Origin: Chloroflexota bacterium
GTDB lineage: Bacteria > Chloroflexota > Anaerolineae > Aggregatilineales > Phototrophicaceae
Direction: 5' to 3'
NCBI GenBank assembly: GCA_011525385.1
Contig: WTGF01000004.1
Location: forward strand, 1 to 59,435
Length of the DNA stretch: 59,435 nucleotides
In this document: positions 46,021 through 55,818 of the stretch, piece after piece
How positions within the stretch are numbered: the stretch's first letter is position 1
Layout of the letters: the number at the start of each line of letters is the position of its first letter
Position numbers and translations under genes: made by a program
The notes under the pieces: generated by a model
Seen by the model: only the letters and a program-made list of their open reading frames with translations
Told to the model about the DNA's origin: nothing
Databases searched by the model: none

Positions 46021-46944
46021 ATGCAAGATCTACATATCTTACCCAAACTGCGCGACAGCCTGAGCTATGTGTATGCCGAACGCGCGATCGTGCAGCGCTA
46101 TCGCAATGCGGTAGAGCTGGTAGACGAAAACGGCAAGGTTGCTGTGCCCATCGCCTCGTTATCGCTGCTGCTGTTGGGTCCCGGCACCAGCATCACCCAT
46201 GAAGCAGTCAAGTTGTTGGCGCAAAACGGTTGCTCGATCCTCTGGGTCGGCGAAGATGTGACCCGTTTCTATGCCCAGGGAACGGGCGAAACCCGCAAAG
46301 CGCAGCGCCTGTTGAAGCAGGCTAGCCTGGTATCCGATCCGCAGGCGCGGCGCGAGGTGGCGCTGGCGATGTATGCCAAACGCTTTGATGAAGCATTGGA
46401 CCCCGACCTGAGCCTGGAACAGATTCGAGGCCACGAAGGCGTCCGCGTCCGCAACACCTATCAGACGATGAGCCGTCGCTATGGCGTGAAATGGAAGGGC
46501 CGTCGCTACCGGCGCAACGATTGGGATGCCTCGGATCCGGTGAATCGCGCGCTGTCGATGGCGAACGCGCTGCTGAACGGTCTCTGTCACGCTGCTATTG
46601 TGAGTGGAGGATACTCACCCGGCCTGGGCTTTATCCATACGGGCAAGCAGTTGTCCTTCGTCTACGATATCGCCGATCTTTACAAAACCGAGCTCTCAAT
46701 TCCTATAGCTTTCGAGACCGCCGCTCTCAGCAGCGAAGACATTGAGTCCCGTGTGCGCCGCCGTAGCCGAGAAGCCTTCAAAGAAGCCAAGCTGCTGCAG
46801 CGTCTCTTGCCAGATATTGACGCGTTGCTGAACACGCAGGAAGAGCCACAGCCGGATTATGATGCTGACGGTGCCTTACCGGGCCCATTGATCGATGATT
46901 TCGATTGGGAGGCGCTCTTTGAGGAGGACGAAGTATGGTCGTGA
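46021..46944 (+). CDS. cas1: CRISPR integrase Cas1e
   Basis: A 307-aa Cas1, the catalytic subunit of the spacer integrase. Catalytic residues are visible: Glu139 in RGHEGVRVRN, His206 in GFIHTGKQ and Asp219 in YDIADLYK, matching the E. coli E141/H208/D221 set. GGAGG precedes the ATG by 9 bp. The C-terminal acidic tail is typical of I-E. It overlaps cas2 by 10 bp, so the two integrase subunits are coupled. Confidence 0.96.
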   Translation: MQDLHILPKLRDSLSYVYAERAIVQRYRNAVELVDENGKVAVPIASLSLLLLGPGTSITHEAVKLLAQNGCSILWVGEDVTRFYAQGTGETRKAQRLLKQASLVSDPQARREVALAMYAKRFDEALDPDLSLEQIRGHEGVRVRNTYQTMSRRYGVKWKGRRYRRNDWDASDPVNRALSMANALLNGLCHAAIVSGGYSPGLGFIHTGKQLSFVYDIADLYKTELSIPIAFETAALSSEDIESRVRRRSREAFKEAKLLQRLLPDIDALLNTQEEPQPDYDADGALPGPLIDDFDWEALFEEDEVWS

Positions 46945-47237
46945 TGATCATGGAGAGTGTGCCCGTTGGCTTGCGAGGGGAATTGTCGCGCTGGCTGATT
47001 GAACCGCATCCAGGCGTGTTTCTGGGGCATCTGACAGCGACAGTACGGGATCGCTTGTGGGAGCGGGCCTGTGCCGCTTGTCGGGATGGCGGGTTAATCC
47101 AGATGTGGACGACCAACAACGAACAGCGTTTTGCCGTGCGCGTGTTTGGCAATACACGACGAGAGATTGTCGATATTGACGGACTGCAGTTGGTAAGACG
47201 ACCGTTGGCCGGCGAAGAGGACAGCGAGGCGCCCTAG
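46935..47237 (+). CDS. cas2: CRISPR adaptation protein Cas2e
   Basis: A 100-aa Cas2 of the I-E (CRISPR-associated ssRNase-like) branch, the scaffold of the Cas1-Cas2 integrase. VVMIMESVPVGLRGELSRWL at the N-terminus and IEPHPGVFLGHLTATVRDRL next are hallmarks of the subtype, with WTTNNEQRFAVRVFG later. It starts inside the end of cas1 and is followed after 64 bp by the main array. Confidence 0.95.
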   Translation: MVVMIMESVPVGLRGELSRWLIEPHPGVFLGHLTATVRDRLWERACAACRDGGLIQMWTTNNEQRFAVRVFGNTRREIVDIDGLQLVRRPLAGEEDSEAP

Positions 47238-47301
47238 GTCGGGCAGTCGTTAGCCCAAAGGCGAGCAGCGTCAGGCCCAAGATTACAAGTATTGCGGAAG
47301 G
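47238..47301 (+). promoter_or_regulatory. Leader of the main CRISPR array
   Basis: The 64 bp between the cas2 stop and the first repeat should be the leader, since the degenerate terminal repeat is at the far end. It is unusually short and not AT-rich, and no good promoter is seen; array transcription may depend on read-through from the cas operon. Confidence 0.55.
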
Positions 47302-49537
47302 GTTTTCCCCACAGGCGTGGGGGTGGACCGCAACGACGCCGCCATCTGCTCTGCCGCCGACGTTTTCCCCACAGGCGTGGGGGTGGACCGTTCGATTTGA
47401 TTGCCTCGGCCGCCTGCCACGTCGTTTTCCCCACAGGCGTGGGGGTGGACCGGGTCATGTGTTTAATATTGATAAGATTAACACGTTTTCCCCACAGGCG
47501 TGGGGGTGGACCGGGGCTAAATTCGAGGTAAGCGATTACAACAGACGTTTTCCCCACAGGCGTGGGGGTGGACCGTCGTGAATATTGTCTATCATATTTA
47601 CCTGGACAGTTTTCCCCACAGGCGTGGGGGTGGACCGACCGACGGGCCGGAGTCGAACCGGCCCTACACCGTTTTCCCCACAGGCGTGGGGGTGGACCGC
47701 AACTTCACGAGCGATTGCAGTTGCGCCGACGTTTTCCCCACAGGCGTGGGGGTGGACCGCTTACATAGACGCCTACAATGTAGAGGAGACGGTTTTCCCC
47801 ACAGGCGTGGGGGTGGACCGTAGGATAGAACAAATTCCATAGTGCTAGACATGTTTTCCCCACAGGCGTGGGGGTGGACCGCATAGAATCGATTGTAGCG
47901 AACCAAGCGTGAATGTTTTCCCCACAGGCGTGGGGGTGGACCGCGGCATAACACGCGCCAGCCCTGCCCCACTGCGTTTTCCCCACAGGCGTGGGGGTGG
48001 ACCGTTCAGAGATGAACTTGTAAAGGATATTGACCAGTTTTCCCCACAGGCGTGGGGGTGGACCGTGTAGACGTCGACAGCGACAATACATTAGAAGGGT
48101 TTTCCCCACAGGCGTGGGGGTGGACCGCCAGCAAACAAATCCTTCGGCGCGGCCTCTTCGTTTTCCCCACAGGCGTGGGGGTGGACCGATTACTCGCAAA
48201 TGGAAGAGCGCAGTCGTGAGGTTTTCCCCACAGGCGTGGGGGTGGACCGGATAAACCGGTTGGCCACACCATCACGCAGGCGTTTTCCCCACAGGCGTGG
48301 GGGTGGACCGGGCTGATAGATGCTTTGGTTGGCGTGGTTGGGCGTTTTCCCCACAGGCGTGGGGGTGGACCGCTTCACCTTCATACTCGACAAGCGCCCA
48401 ATGGGTTTTCCCCACAGGCGTGGGGGTGGACCGAGTTGGGTCGCTGGAATTTGGAACAGTGGCGCGTTTTCCCCACAGGCGTGGGGGTGGACCGTTCTGG
48501 ACAGAACCCTTGCCAGTATGGTTAGCGTTTTCCCCACAGGCGTGGGGGTGGACCGGCGCAATCTGTATTTGCCCGCGCACACTCGACGGTTTTCCCCACA
48601 GGCGTGGGGGTGGACCGTTGTACACAATTTCGGGGCTGTCCGGCGTGGTGGTTTTCCCCACAGGCGTGGGGGTGGACCGGATTGAAAAGCACGACATATT
48701 TATCGCGGCGGAGTTTTCCCCACAGGCGTGGGGGTGGACCGTTATAATTTAACACTGGTTAAAACATTACTTAGTTTTCCCCACAGGCGTGGGGGTGGAC
48801 CGATCGCCAGCGCGTGAAGACCGGCGTTTATCAAGTTTTCCCCACAGGCGTGGGGGTGGACCGAAAACGAAATCCAGCGATCTCTAGTTAGCGAGGTTTT
48901 CCCCACAGGCGTGGGGGTGGACCGGCGTCCTGCATGTGCGCTACGCCTGGGACCGGAGTTTTCCCCACAGGCGTGGGGGTGGACCGAGACTGGTGACGAT
49001 GAAGGGATAGTGACCGTCGTTTTCCCCACAGGCGTGGGGGTGGACCGGAGTAGATTTGGGAAGTGTGGTTGTCAAAAGGCGTTTTCCCCACAGGCGTGGG
49101 GGTGGACCGTAGACGCATACGGGCTTGCCCCTGCGATCCGTGTTTTCCCCACAGGCGTGGGGGTGGACCGGGCATCGTATCTGGGAGAAATCAAGATAAC
49201 AGGTTTTCCCCACAGGCGTGGGGGTGGACCGAGGATATTGACGCCGCTATTGCGGAAACGGAAGTTTTCCCCACAGGCGTGGGGGTGGACCGTGATTCAA
49301 CCAAGACAGCGAATTGTTGAGTGCCGTTTTCCCCACAGGCGTGGGGGTGGACCGCTCACGCAAGTCGATATTAGTTTCTACGGTTGGTTTTCCCCACAGG
49401 CGTGGGGGTGGACCGTATGGCGATATAGCCACGCGCTGGGGCATGACGTTTTCCCCACAGGCGTGGGGGTGGACCGATTACGTCTGGCACTTTTGGCGAG
49501 GCGCGGATGTTTTCCCCACAGGCGTGGGGATGTATCG
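47302..49537 (+). CRISPR. Main type I-E CRISPR array, 37 repeats and 36 spacers
   Basis: Repeats of 29 bp start with GTTTTCCCCACAGGCGTGGG and end GGTGGACCG; start positions run from 47302 to 49509 at 60-62 bp steps, giving spacers of 31-33 nt. Repeats are essentially identical until the last (49509-49537), whose end reads GATGTATCG, marking the trailer. The stem CCCCAC/GTGGGG is the Cas6e substrate. The array directly follows cas1-cas2 in the same orientation. Uniform repeats and a large, apparently non-redundant spacer set imply an active or recently active array. Confidence 0.98.
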
Positions 49538-49594
49538 TAGGCCGATAAGATCATGCACCGGCGCCTTCACAGAAAGTCTTGGTACAATTGTGTA

Positions 49595-49999
49595 ATGGAC
49601 GCTAACAGACAATGGTGGTATCGAAGACGTGCGCCGCATTACAGGTTTAATGAGGCTGCGAGAGGCGCAAACAGAACTGCCAGAAAATATAAAACAGTTG
49701 GTGTCGTAACTGGCAGTGAATTGCAGGCCTTGTGGCAAGAAGATAGCAAGTGTCGCTACTGTGGGATTGGGCTTGCGTGGCGTGAATGGACAGTCGACCA
49801 TGCCGTGCCGTTTTCGCGTGGGGGTGCGAACACAATCGACAATATCGTGATTGCCTGTCAGAGTTGCAACTCGCGCAAAGCGACAGGAACGCCGCATGAA
49901 TACGCAATCAGAATGGCGATAGAAGGCTTGCGTCTGGATTACTTGCCAGTCGGCGTACCTGTCCAGCTTCTTTTGTGGCAAATGGATGCTCCGCTCTAA
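49595..49999 (+). CDS. HNH endonuclease
   Basis: A 134-aa HNH nuclease: CRYCGIGL (first zinc pair), WTVDHAVPFSRGGANTIDN with the catalytic DH pair, and NIVIACQSCNSRKA (second zinc pair and last Asn/His-type position). The start is placed at ATG 49595; an in-frame upstream ATG at 49553 would overlap the array trailer. It lies 57 bp after the last repeat. Small HNH genes occur both in CRISPR neighbourhoods and in phages and mobile introns, so the association may be chance. Confidence 0.88.
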   Translation: MDANRQWWYRRRAPHYRFNEAARGANRTARKYKTVGVVTGSELQALWQEDSKCRYCGIGLAWREWTVDHAVPFSRGGANTIDNIVIACQSCNSRKATGTPHEYAIRMAIEGLRLDYLPVGVPVQLLLWQMDAPL

Positions 50000-50115
50000 A
50001 TCAGCGAGACCGATGACGGTTTCCACACAGGTGCGGGCGCGTAGCGGATAAGCGGTGCGGCAAGCGACTCGGCAAAAGCAAATTTCGCATCATATAGACG
50101 CACCAAGATCGCGTT

Positions 50116-50277
50116 TTACTGCGGCCGCGTCGATGGCTGAGTCAGCCGGAGTTCCTGGATGCAACCGCCTTCAGGATCCAAATCGGTGCAGCTGCTGATG
50201 ATGAATTCGGCTGATCTCAACTCGGCAGCCTGCTTCGGCAGCCGTCCGCGCGTTATTCGCTGAAAACTTGCACACAT
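50116..50277 (-). CDS. Possible very small protein
   Basis: A 53-codon minus-strand frame, MCASFQRITRGRLPKQAAEL at the start and EGGCIQELRLTQPSTRPQ at the end. The residue mix looks protein-like but there is no good ribosome-binding site or family match. It is the only candidate in the 400-bp stretch between the HNH gene and the terminase-like gene. Confidence 0.2.
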   Translation of the reverse strand: MCASFQRITRGRLPKQAAELRSAEFIISSCTDLDPEGGCIQELRLTQPSTRPQ

Positions 50278-50406
50278 CTACCGCTCTGAGTCCCGTTGCT
50301 CGCTCCGTATGATAAAATGCAAGCATGCTGGGACACGCCAATATCATCTTTGTCTATTCAATCAGACATGGTTTGTGGCCGATGATAAATGATTCAGGAG
50401 ACAAGT

Positions 50407-50913
50407 ATGGCGAGGTTGAAGCTCACGTTGGGCAAGATCAAGCAACTTGAGAAATACGTGAAATTCGGCGCGCCCATGGAAGACATATTTGCCGCATCCG
50501 AGGTTCCGAGCTCAACGTACTACCGCTGGATGAGCATCGGCCAGGCGGTACACGAGGACGACCTTGAACACCCCGATATCCCTAAGCGGCCGACGCATAA
50601 AGCGGGCGAGTCCAAGGGCAAGTACAACAGCCGCCTTCACCGTTATGAGGAAGAGTTGAGGCTCTACGCCACGCTCTACGAGACAATGAAAAGAGCGGAT
50701 GCCAGTTCCCTCATGGAAATGATGTTTTTCATCCGCTCGGCAGCCTTGGCTGGGCACTGGCGCGCCGCGCTGAAGTTCCTTGAGCGCCGCGACCCCGACA
50801 ACTGGCGCAAGCCGAAGATCCTGCGCACCCGGGCCGCCACCGATCAGCGCGTTCAGCGCCAGGATTTGTACAAGGAGTCGGAATTGCGCGACCTTTTGCG
50901 GATTTTAGGGTAG
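50407..50913 (+). CDS. Helix-turn-helix protein resembling phage terminase small subunits
   Basis: A 168-aa protein. LKLTLGKIKQLEKYVKFGAP, then IFAASEVPSSTYYRWMSIG, forms a helix-turn-helix of the kind found at the N-terminus of terminase small subunits and related phage/transposon proteins, which recognise DNA for packaging. The middle is helical and charged (YEEELRLYATLYETMKRADA), followed by ALKFLERRDPDNWRKP, a motif common in such phage proteins. AGGAG at 50396-50400 supports ATG 50407 over 50389. No other phage structural gene is nearby, so it may be an isolated remnant. Confidence 0.6.
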   Translation: MARLKLTLGKIKQLEKYVKFGAPMEDIFAASEVPSSTYYRWMSIGQAVHEDDLEHPDIPKRPTHKAGESKGKYNSRLHRYEEELRLYATLYETMKRADASSLMEMMFFIRSAALAGHWRAALKFLERRDPDNWRKPKILRTRAATDQRVQRQDLYKESELRDLLRILG

Positions 50914-51335
50914 AGGCAGCCCGCCCCCTCGAAGGAGATATTAACTGATATCCGCGCTGGAACTTGGAACGGTGTGAATTCGCAATCTAACGCCGAGTGA
51001 ACTGTGGACTTTCACCATCTTCGTGGATGGTCATATTTATCTAACAGCATCCAAATCCAATTGACCGGCCGGCTGAAAAGGCATCTCAGTTGACCCCGAA
51101 GGAAAGGAATCAGTGAATGAATGTTGCGCTGGATGCGATGGGGAGTGGCTTGAGTTAAAGTCAGCTAGACGATATGACAGCGGCGATATGCACCGAAGCT
51201 TGGAATGGGTCCGAATGGATCGAGTGATTTGTATCTTGGCCACTGCTGAGATGGGGAACTGCATCAGGCGTTAGCGTCAGTTTTCAGTCACTAAAGTTAT
51301 GCCAATGCGATGTCGCGTCGCACGCATGGATACCA
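50914..51335. other. Gene-free stretch
   Basis: No credible gene, RNA or clear terminator. The 75-codon minus frame at 51037-51264 shows no family marks. Confidence 0.45.
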
Positions 51336-52276
51336 TCAGGCTTGGGACACCAGGCGGGCTAGGTTGGGCGAAAACTTTCTGTCCAAGCCTTTGAGGTATT
51401 TTACTGGATCGACCGAACTGAGATCGATGTCAAGGAATTGACGCCGGGTGATGTTAATGCGCACAACAGGCAACTGTATATCTTTGTTAGTGATTTGATC
51501 AGTCACCTTTGCATACCCTTTGAACCAGATAAGATCTACTTTTTCAGTCCTATCGGCCTGGAAGATTTCGTAAATTGTTCGCAACGCAATCTGGGCAATG
51601 ACCGATTCGGTTAACTGTATGCGGAGTTGTCTTGCCATCGGTGTCTGGGTTATTATGCTGAGCTTTCTCGTGTAACGGTGTTCTTTGACTGCGAGCACGA
51701 TGTCCATGCTAGGTAGTTCGTACTCCACAATCAGATGCCGCGAATCCGCCATATAGTCCAGCCTATACTGTTTCGGAAATGACGGAGGGTACTTACTGGC
51801 ATGCAGCACCTTATTGAAATAGCTCTTGACAGCTCTCGGTCGGCCCTTAAAGAATGACAGCTTCTGTCGCTCGCTTTTCCGGTTACGACGATCCACGTTC
51901 TCGCGCCGACTCTTGACACGTGTATCATAAGCCGCTTTGTCTGCCAAATATCTACTCTTCCCTTGGCCGTATTGTTGCTCAAAGTACACTTTCCAAATGA
52001 GGGGCATATTGTCCAGGTTGCCAGGGGCTCGGGCACATAGTCCTTCAACTTGGGCTCGTCTTTGAACGGGATATGGAGCGGGGACCTTTTCATGCTGTCC
52101 CAATCGAGATAGGCATCCTGAGACAAAGCGTCGTTCAGGATGTTTTGCAGCGAGTAGATCTCTAAATCAAGTGCTTCCTGCATGTTTCTTGCTTTATCTA
52201 TCAACTTTTGCTCGTACGTACGGCGCTTCTTTGGATTCGAGCTTGACGTTGTTTTATCGGTCATGATGAATTTCAC
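51336..52276 (-). pseudogene. Mrr-type restriction protein N-terminal region, frameshifted
   Basis: Two overlapping minus frames complete each other. 52276 to about 52035 gives LDLEIYSLQNILNDAL and DYVPEP; the other frame continues with PGNLDNMPLIWKVYFEQQYG and runs to 51336 with RHLIVEYELPSMDIVLAV and FLDIDLSSVDPVKYLKGLDR. This order is the N-terminal region of Mrr-family restriction proteins I know from Actinobacteria. One frame change is needed near 52030 in a C-rich run. The protein stops before the usual nuclease domain, so it would lack cleavage activity even if the frameshift is an error. Confidence 0.6.
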
Positions 52277-53675
52277 ACTGTCGTCAATTGCTTCAGCTTA
52301 TTGTATAAATATAAACTGTAGGTGTCCCGATCAATGTGGGCGAATTTACACGTTGCATCGTGTCAGGCTATTTGTCCAAGGCGTTGCGACCAGGCAAGTT
52401 ACTGACGTGGGGGTGTTAGTCCAATTGCCCCCTGATTTCTGAGGGCGGTCTGAATCTGGCTCCTTTATAGGCGCCCTCATTCCCAGAATTCGTGCAGTCC
52501 AATTGCGGCTAAGCTCGCGCGCACGCGCGCGGGACTATAAACGGATGCTATCCCAATGAGGGCGCGGGTTTCAGCACTTTCACTTACGGCAAGTAATGGG
52601 ATTATCGGGACTCTTAAAGGGATTTTTGGGTTTCGGAGTTGACCAATCTGCGAAATGCTTGACGCTTTTCGACGTTCGAATTCATCGCATATCGTTGAGG
52701 GTTCGATTTATTTCGCGGTCATCGCTCTAGTCATACCGTCAAGCTCAGCTGGACTGAGATCCTCCCCCATTGCATCCACCGAGACATTCAATTTCTTTGA
52801 TGGTGAGAATCACCCATTCTGCATAGCCATTCTGGCTCGGCTGACCAACGGCTGCCATGCTGATTTGCGTGTTTGGACAGAGAGCGTCTACGATGCGATC
52901 AAGTGCCCGCTTGGGTGACGGCATTCGTTATACCCGATGTGCTGTCCGCATGTCACTGTCTGAACAATCTTCGCTCCCGCAAGCCAGCTTGAAACAGCTG
53001 CAAAGTCGGCTTGCGGGAGCGAGACGGTGCCGTCTCGCGCGCCCGCGCGAGGATGGGCTCTGTACGTCAGTGCTGGCAAGGGCTTCAGGGCAATTTCGGT
53101 GACAGTTAACTTTGGAAGGTTTGGACACTTATAGGGATTGGGATTCACCAGTCCACATGCTCCCGCACCTGCTCCATGCATATAGTCAGAGTGGCGCCCA
53201 GACGACGCGCCCTTCGGTTCCCTGAATCAATTCCGTGGCTCTTGTCAAATTCGACTTCTGTGTAGATCTGTCTGAGGCGAATCTGACGGTCCTCTCAGCA
53301 GGCTGGTCACAGAATAGGTTTGCTATTTCATGTGCCTGCCGCTGGTCTGGTTTTCATTGGAAGCTAGCTCACGAGCTTTGTCAGCAGTACGACGTGCTCG
53401 TCTGGGCAAATTGGAGTGGGTGGGTGGCAAAACCGGTCGCAAAGTCGTCTATGCCGATCCGTTCTATTAACTCCTGTAGAAAAGACTCGGCGATGACCGG
53501 AAAACGCATGGAATCTCGGGATGAGTCCGCTAGCGGCGCGCTCGGTATGTGCCATACAGCAGACCGATGCAGGCTTGTGTAGTTTAGACATCAGTAAGAC
53601 CCGGCTTCTGCTGAATGTTTGCTGCGCCGATGTATAATGGGGGCGGTTGCATCGCCGAGGGTGTGAAGGTGCGCT
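52277..53675. other. Long gene-poor stretch with palindromes
   Basis: About 1.4 kb with no intact gene. A minus-strand frame from about 53583 to 53390 has a protein-like stretch (MRFPVIAESFLQELIERIGI, then DDFATGFATHP) that may be the end of a decayed gene; I do not recognise it. The notable structure is the palindrome cluster at 52971-53051. GC-alternating sequence also occurs near 52515-52535. Confidence 0.4.
52971..53051. repeat. Three overlapping perfect palindromes
   Basis: A 15-bp inverted repeat (TCGCTCCCGCAAGCC at 52971-52985, its complement at 53008-53022) overlaps a 9-bp-stem hairpin (GCGAGACGG/CCGTCTCGC, 53019-53038), which overlaps an 8-bp stem (CTCGCGCG/CGCGCGAG, 53034-53051). 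The sequence could fold as alternative hairpins in DNA or RNA. Its role is unknown. Confidence 0.8.
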
Positions 53676-54766
53676 ATGTATAAGACGTTTCGGGTCAAGA
53701 ACTTCCGCTGCTTCAAGGACCTGCAGATCAACGATCTCGGCCGCGTGAATTTGATTGCGGGGCTGAACAACACGGGTAAGACGGCTCTAATGGAGGCGAT
53801 GTATTTGCATACGAGACCCTTCTCACCTGGAGAGCTGTCGAATCTACAGCAGGTGCGCGGTATCGATTTCAGCGATGACGACAGAATGCGCAGCTGGAGA
53901 CAGTTCTTTTACAGAATGGATTCTGACAAGATAATAGAAATCGAGGGACACCGCTTGCTACCGAAACCGCGCCCGACCCTTTGCATAGAGGAGTTAGCGA
54001 ATAGGAAAGATAATCAGGCGGCATTCCAGCTCTACACAAAGAATCTGCAAACATTAGGCATGTCTCAAATTGATGCGGCCAGGACGGTAAATGAATTAGA
54101 GGAACTCCTTCATTTTGTGGAGCGAGACGAATCGACATCGCACGGCTCTGCGTTCTTGCCGTCTAACCCGAAGCTTCCGGTCATTGCATTCAAAGACAGA
54201 AAAGAGCAATCTCAGTTTTTTCGGTACGCGGCATACCATCCAGTGAGGATCTGACTGACAAGTACAGCATGCTCAAAGTTGAAGGCCAACACATCGCCAT
54301 AGACAATGCGTTGAAGCGGCTTGAACCGAGTCTGACCGGTATAGAAGTCTTGTCACCTGACGGTCGGCGAAGGATCTGGGTGGAGGTTGACGGCGTCCTG
54401 ATGCCCTTGCATCTGCTTGGCGAAGGTTCAATTCGCTTCGCCAGCATCTTGATGGTGATGCGCGGTGATAAACCGGCGTACCTCTTCATTGATGAAATCG
54501 AGAATGGCATCCACTACTCTGTTCAACAGGATGTATGGAACGATATCGGCGAAGCCGCGCGCGAGCACGATGTGCAAGTCTTCGCCACGACACACAGCTG
54601 GGAAATGATCGAGGCCGCCCACGAAGCCTTCAAGGACGATGACACTTATGAATTCCGTTTCCACCGCTTGGAGCGAAACTTGCAAACTGGCAACATCAAA
54701 GCAGTGACATACAATGAGTTTGGCGTGGATGCGGTGACCAGCGTCAGCTATGAGGTCCGCGGGTGA
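53676..54766 (+). pseudogene. AAA/OLD-like ATPase, frameshifted
   Basis: MYKTFRVKNFRCFKDLQIND and LIAGLNNTGKTALMEAMYLH (Walker A, about residues 25-45) start an SMC/OLD-like AAA ATPase. The second frame (54269 onward) has LLGEGSIRFASILMVM (signature-like), YLFIDEIENGIHYS (Walker B) and VFATTHSWEMIEA (switch His). A single frame change is needed near 54235, between FFRYAAY and IPSSEDL-type sequence. Such ATPases pair with TOPRIM nucleases in defence systems; a TOPRIM-like fragment overlaps its stop by 4 bp. The protein is probably not made intact unless the shift is an error. Confidence 0.75.
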
Positions 54767-55029
54767 AGAATATCAAGATAGATGAGGATGCTGATCGCCT
54801 GCTGCTGGTCGAGGGCGGTGACGATGAAGTGTTCTTTGTCAAGCTGGTCGAGCATATGGGCATCGGTGACGACATTGAGATTTTCAGCTATGGCGGCAAG
54901 GACAATCTCAGGCGTTACCTTCTCGCGATCCTGACCGACGTGAATTACTCGCGCAATCGGCAGCACATCAATATGAAATCAAGTCGCGTCTTAATTTATA
55001 ATGAAGGCGAGACTCAACCTGTCAGTTAG
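54763..55029 (+). pseudogene. TOPRIM-like (DUF3226) nuclease fragment
   Basis: ATG overlaps the ATPase stop (GTGA-type 4-bp overlap). RLLLVEGGDDEVFFVKLVEH and FSYGGKDNLRRYL match the N-terminus of DUF3226/OLD-type TOPRIM proteins, with the catalytic Glu in VEG. Family members have about 200-230 residues including a DxD motif; here homology stops after about 65 residues (near ILTDVNY) and the frame ends at 55029. The gene was cut by a deletion that brought xisH close. Confidence 0.65.
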
Positions 55030-55036
55030 GAGCGAG

Positions 55037-55465
55037 ATGCCCGCCCGCGATCGCAACCACGACATCGTCATCCGCTGTCTAATTCAGGCGGGCTGGTCGA
55101 TCATCAGAGAGCAGTATGCTGTGGTCGTGACCGAGGACGAAGATAATTTTCGCAGGTTGTTCATCGATATCGCCGCGCAGTGACAGACTGGGCGGATCGC
55201 TTTGATCGAGGTCAAGGCACTGGATCCGTCACCGGTGCGCCAGTTTATGCTGCTATTGGGGCAATATGTGGTCTATCGGGCGGCACTTGACTATATTGGT
55301 GACACGACGCCGTTGTACGTGGCGATAAGCGAAGCGGATTATGAGTTCGTGATTGAGCAAGCGCTAGGTCAAGCGGTCATTCGCGAGCGGCTCACAGAGC
55401 CGATTCCCTTCCTCGTCTTTGACCCAATAGCGGAGGAGATTGTGAAATGGATACCGTCACTCTAA
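55037..55465 (+). pseudogene. xisH: XisH-family protein with one in-frame TGA
   Basis: ATG 55037 follows AGGAG (55028-55032). The first 48 codons encode the XisH N-terminus (MPARDRNHDIVIRCLIQAGW), then a TGA at 55181-55183 interrupts; the same frame continues with ALIEVKALDPSPVRQFMLLL and GQYVVYRAALDY to 55465. XisH proteins (about 135-140 aa) are PD-(D/E)XK-fold partners of XisI, first described as factors controlling excision of the fdxN element in cyanobacteria. The EVK part of the fold lies after the stop. Nonsense mutation or sequencing error are both possible. Confidence 0.8.
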
Positions 55466-55749
55466 AAGAGATCGTCTTGGAAGAGCTGCAAGGCTATACC
55501 GGCGAGGGTTTGAACGACTTTGCCTACCTGACAACCAATGAGGCCGAGCAGATCTACACCATCGTGGATATCGCGCAGGTTCGAGACAAGCGCCTGGTCG
55601 GCACGGTGCTGGTGGCGCGCCTGACGGGAGATCAGATAGTCATAGAGCTCGATCGGCATGACAAGCTGCTGGTGGATGCGCTGCAGGCGCGCGGCGTGCC
55701 GGAGGATCAGATCGTTCTCGCCTACCGTGGGGATGCGCTCCCCGTCTAA
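55447..55749 (+). CDS. xisI: XisI-family protein
   Basis: A 100-aa XisI protein, somewhat shorter than typical (about 110). Marks are YTIVDIAQVRDKRLVGTVLV and IVIELDRHDKLLVDALQARG with VPEDQIVLAYRGD at the C-terminus. It overlaps the end of xisH by 19 bp, the usual arrangement of the pair. XisH and XisI were named for fdxN-element excision, but the pairs are widespread and often not near excisases. Here a tyrosine recombinase gene converges 69 bp downstream, so an excision-related role is plausible. Confidence 0.87.
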   Translation: MDTVTLKEIVLEELQGYTGEGLNDFAYLTTNEAEQIYTIVDIAQVRDKRLVGTVLVARLTGDQIVIELDRHDKLLVDALQARGVPEDQIVLAYRGDALPV

Positions 55750-55818
55750 ATGCCATCTTGTCGATGCTCTAGTGGACGCGTGGCAAGTAGCGCCAAAAGC
55801 GGCGACTGATGCGCGCTT

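Noticed and set aside
47234..49540. Many overlapping frames across the main array with repeated translations such as STPTPVGKT or FPTGVGVDR
   Set aside because: They are translations of the CRISPR repeat in various frames and strands, not proteins.
52250..52262. Possible target of the mini-array spacer (CGTTGTTTTA matches)
   Set aside because: Only about ten bases agree, with no continuation; chance similarity is enough to explain it.
55181..55183. TGA read as an amino acid (altered genetic code) in xisH
   Set aside because: Intact genes nearby, for example cas1 and cas6e, end at TGA in the expected place, so TGA is a normal stop here.
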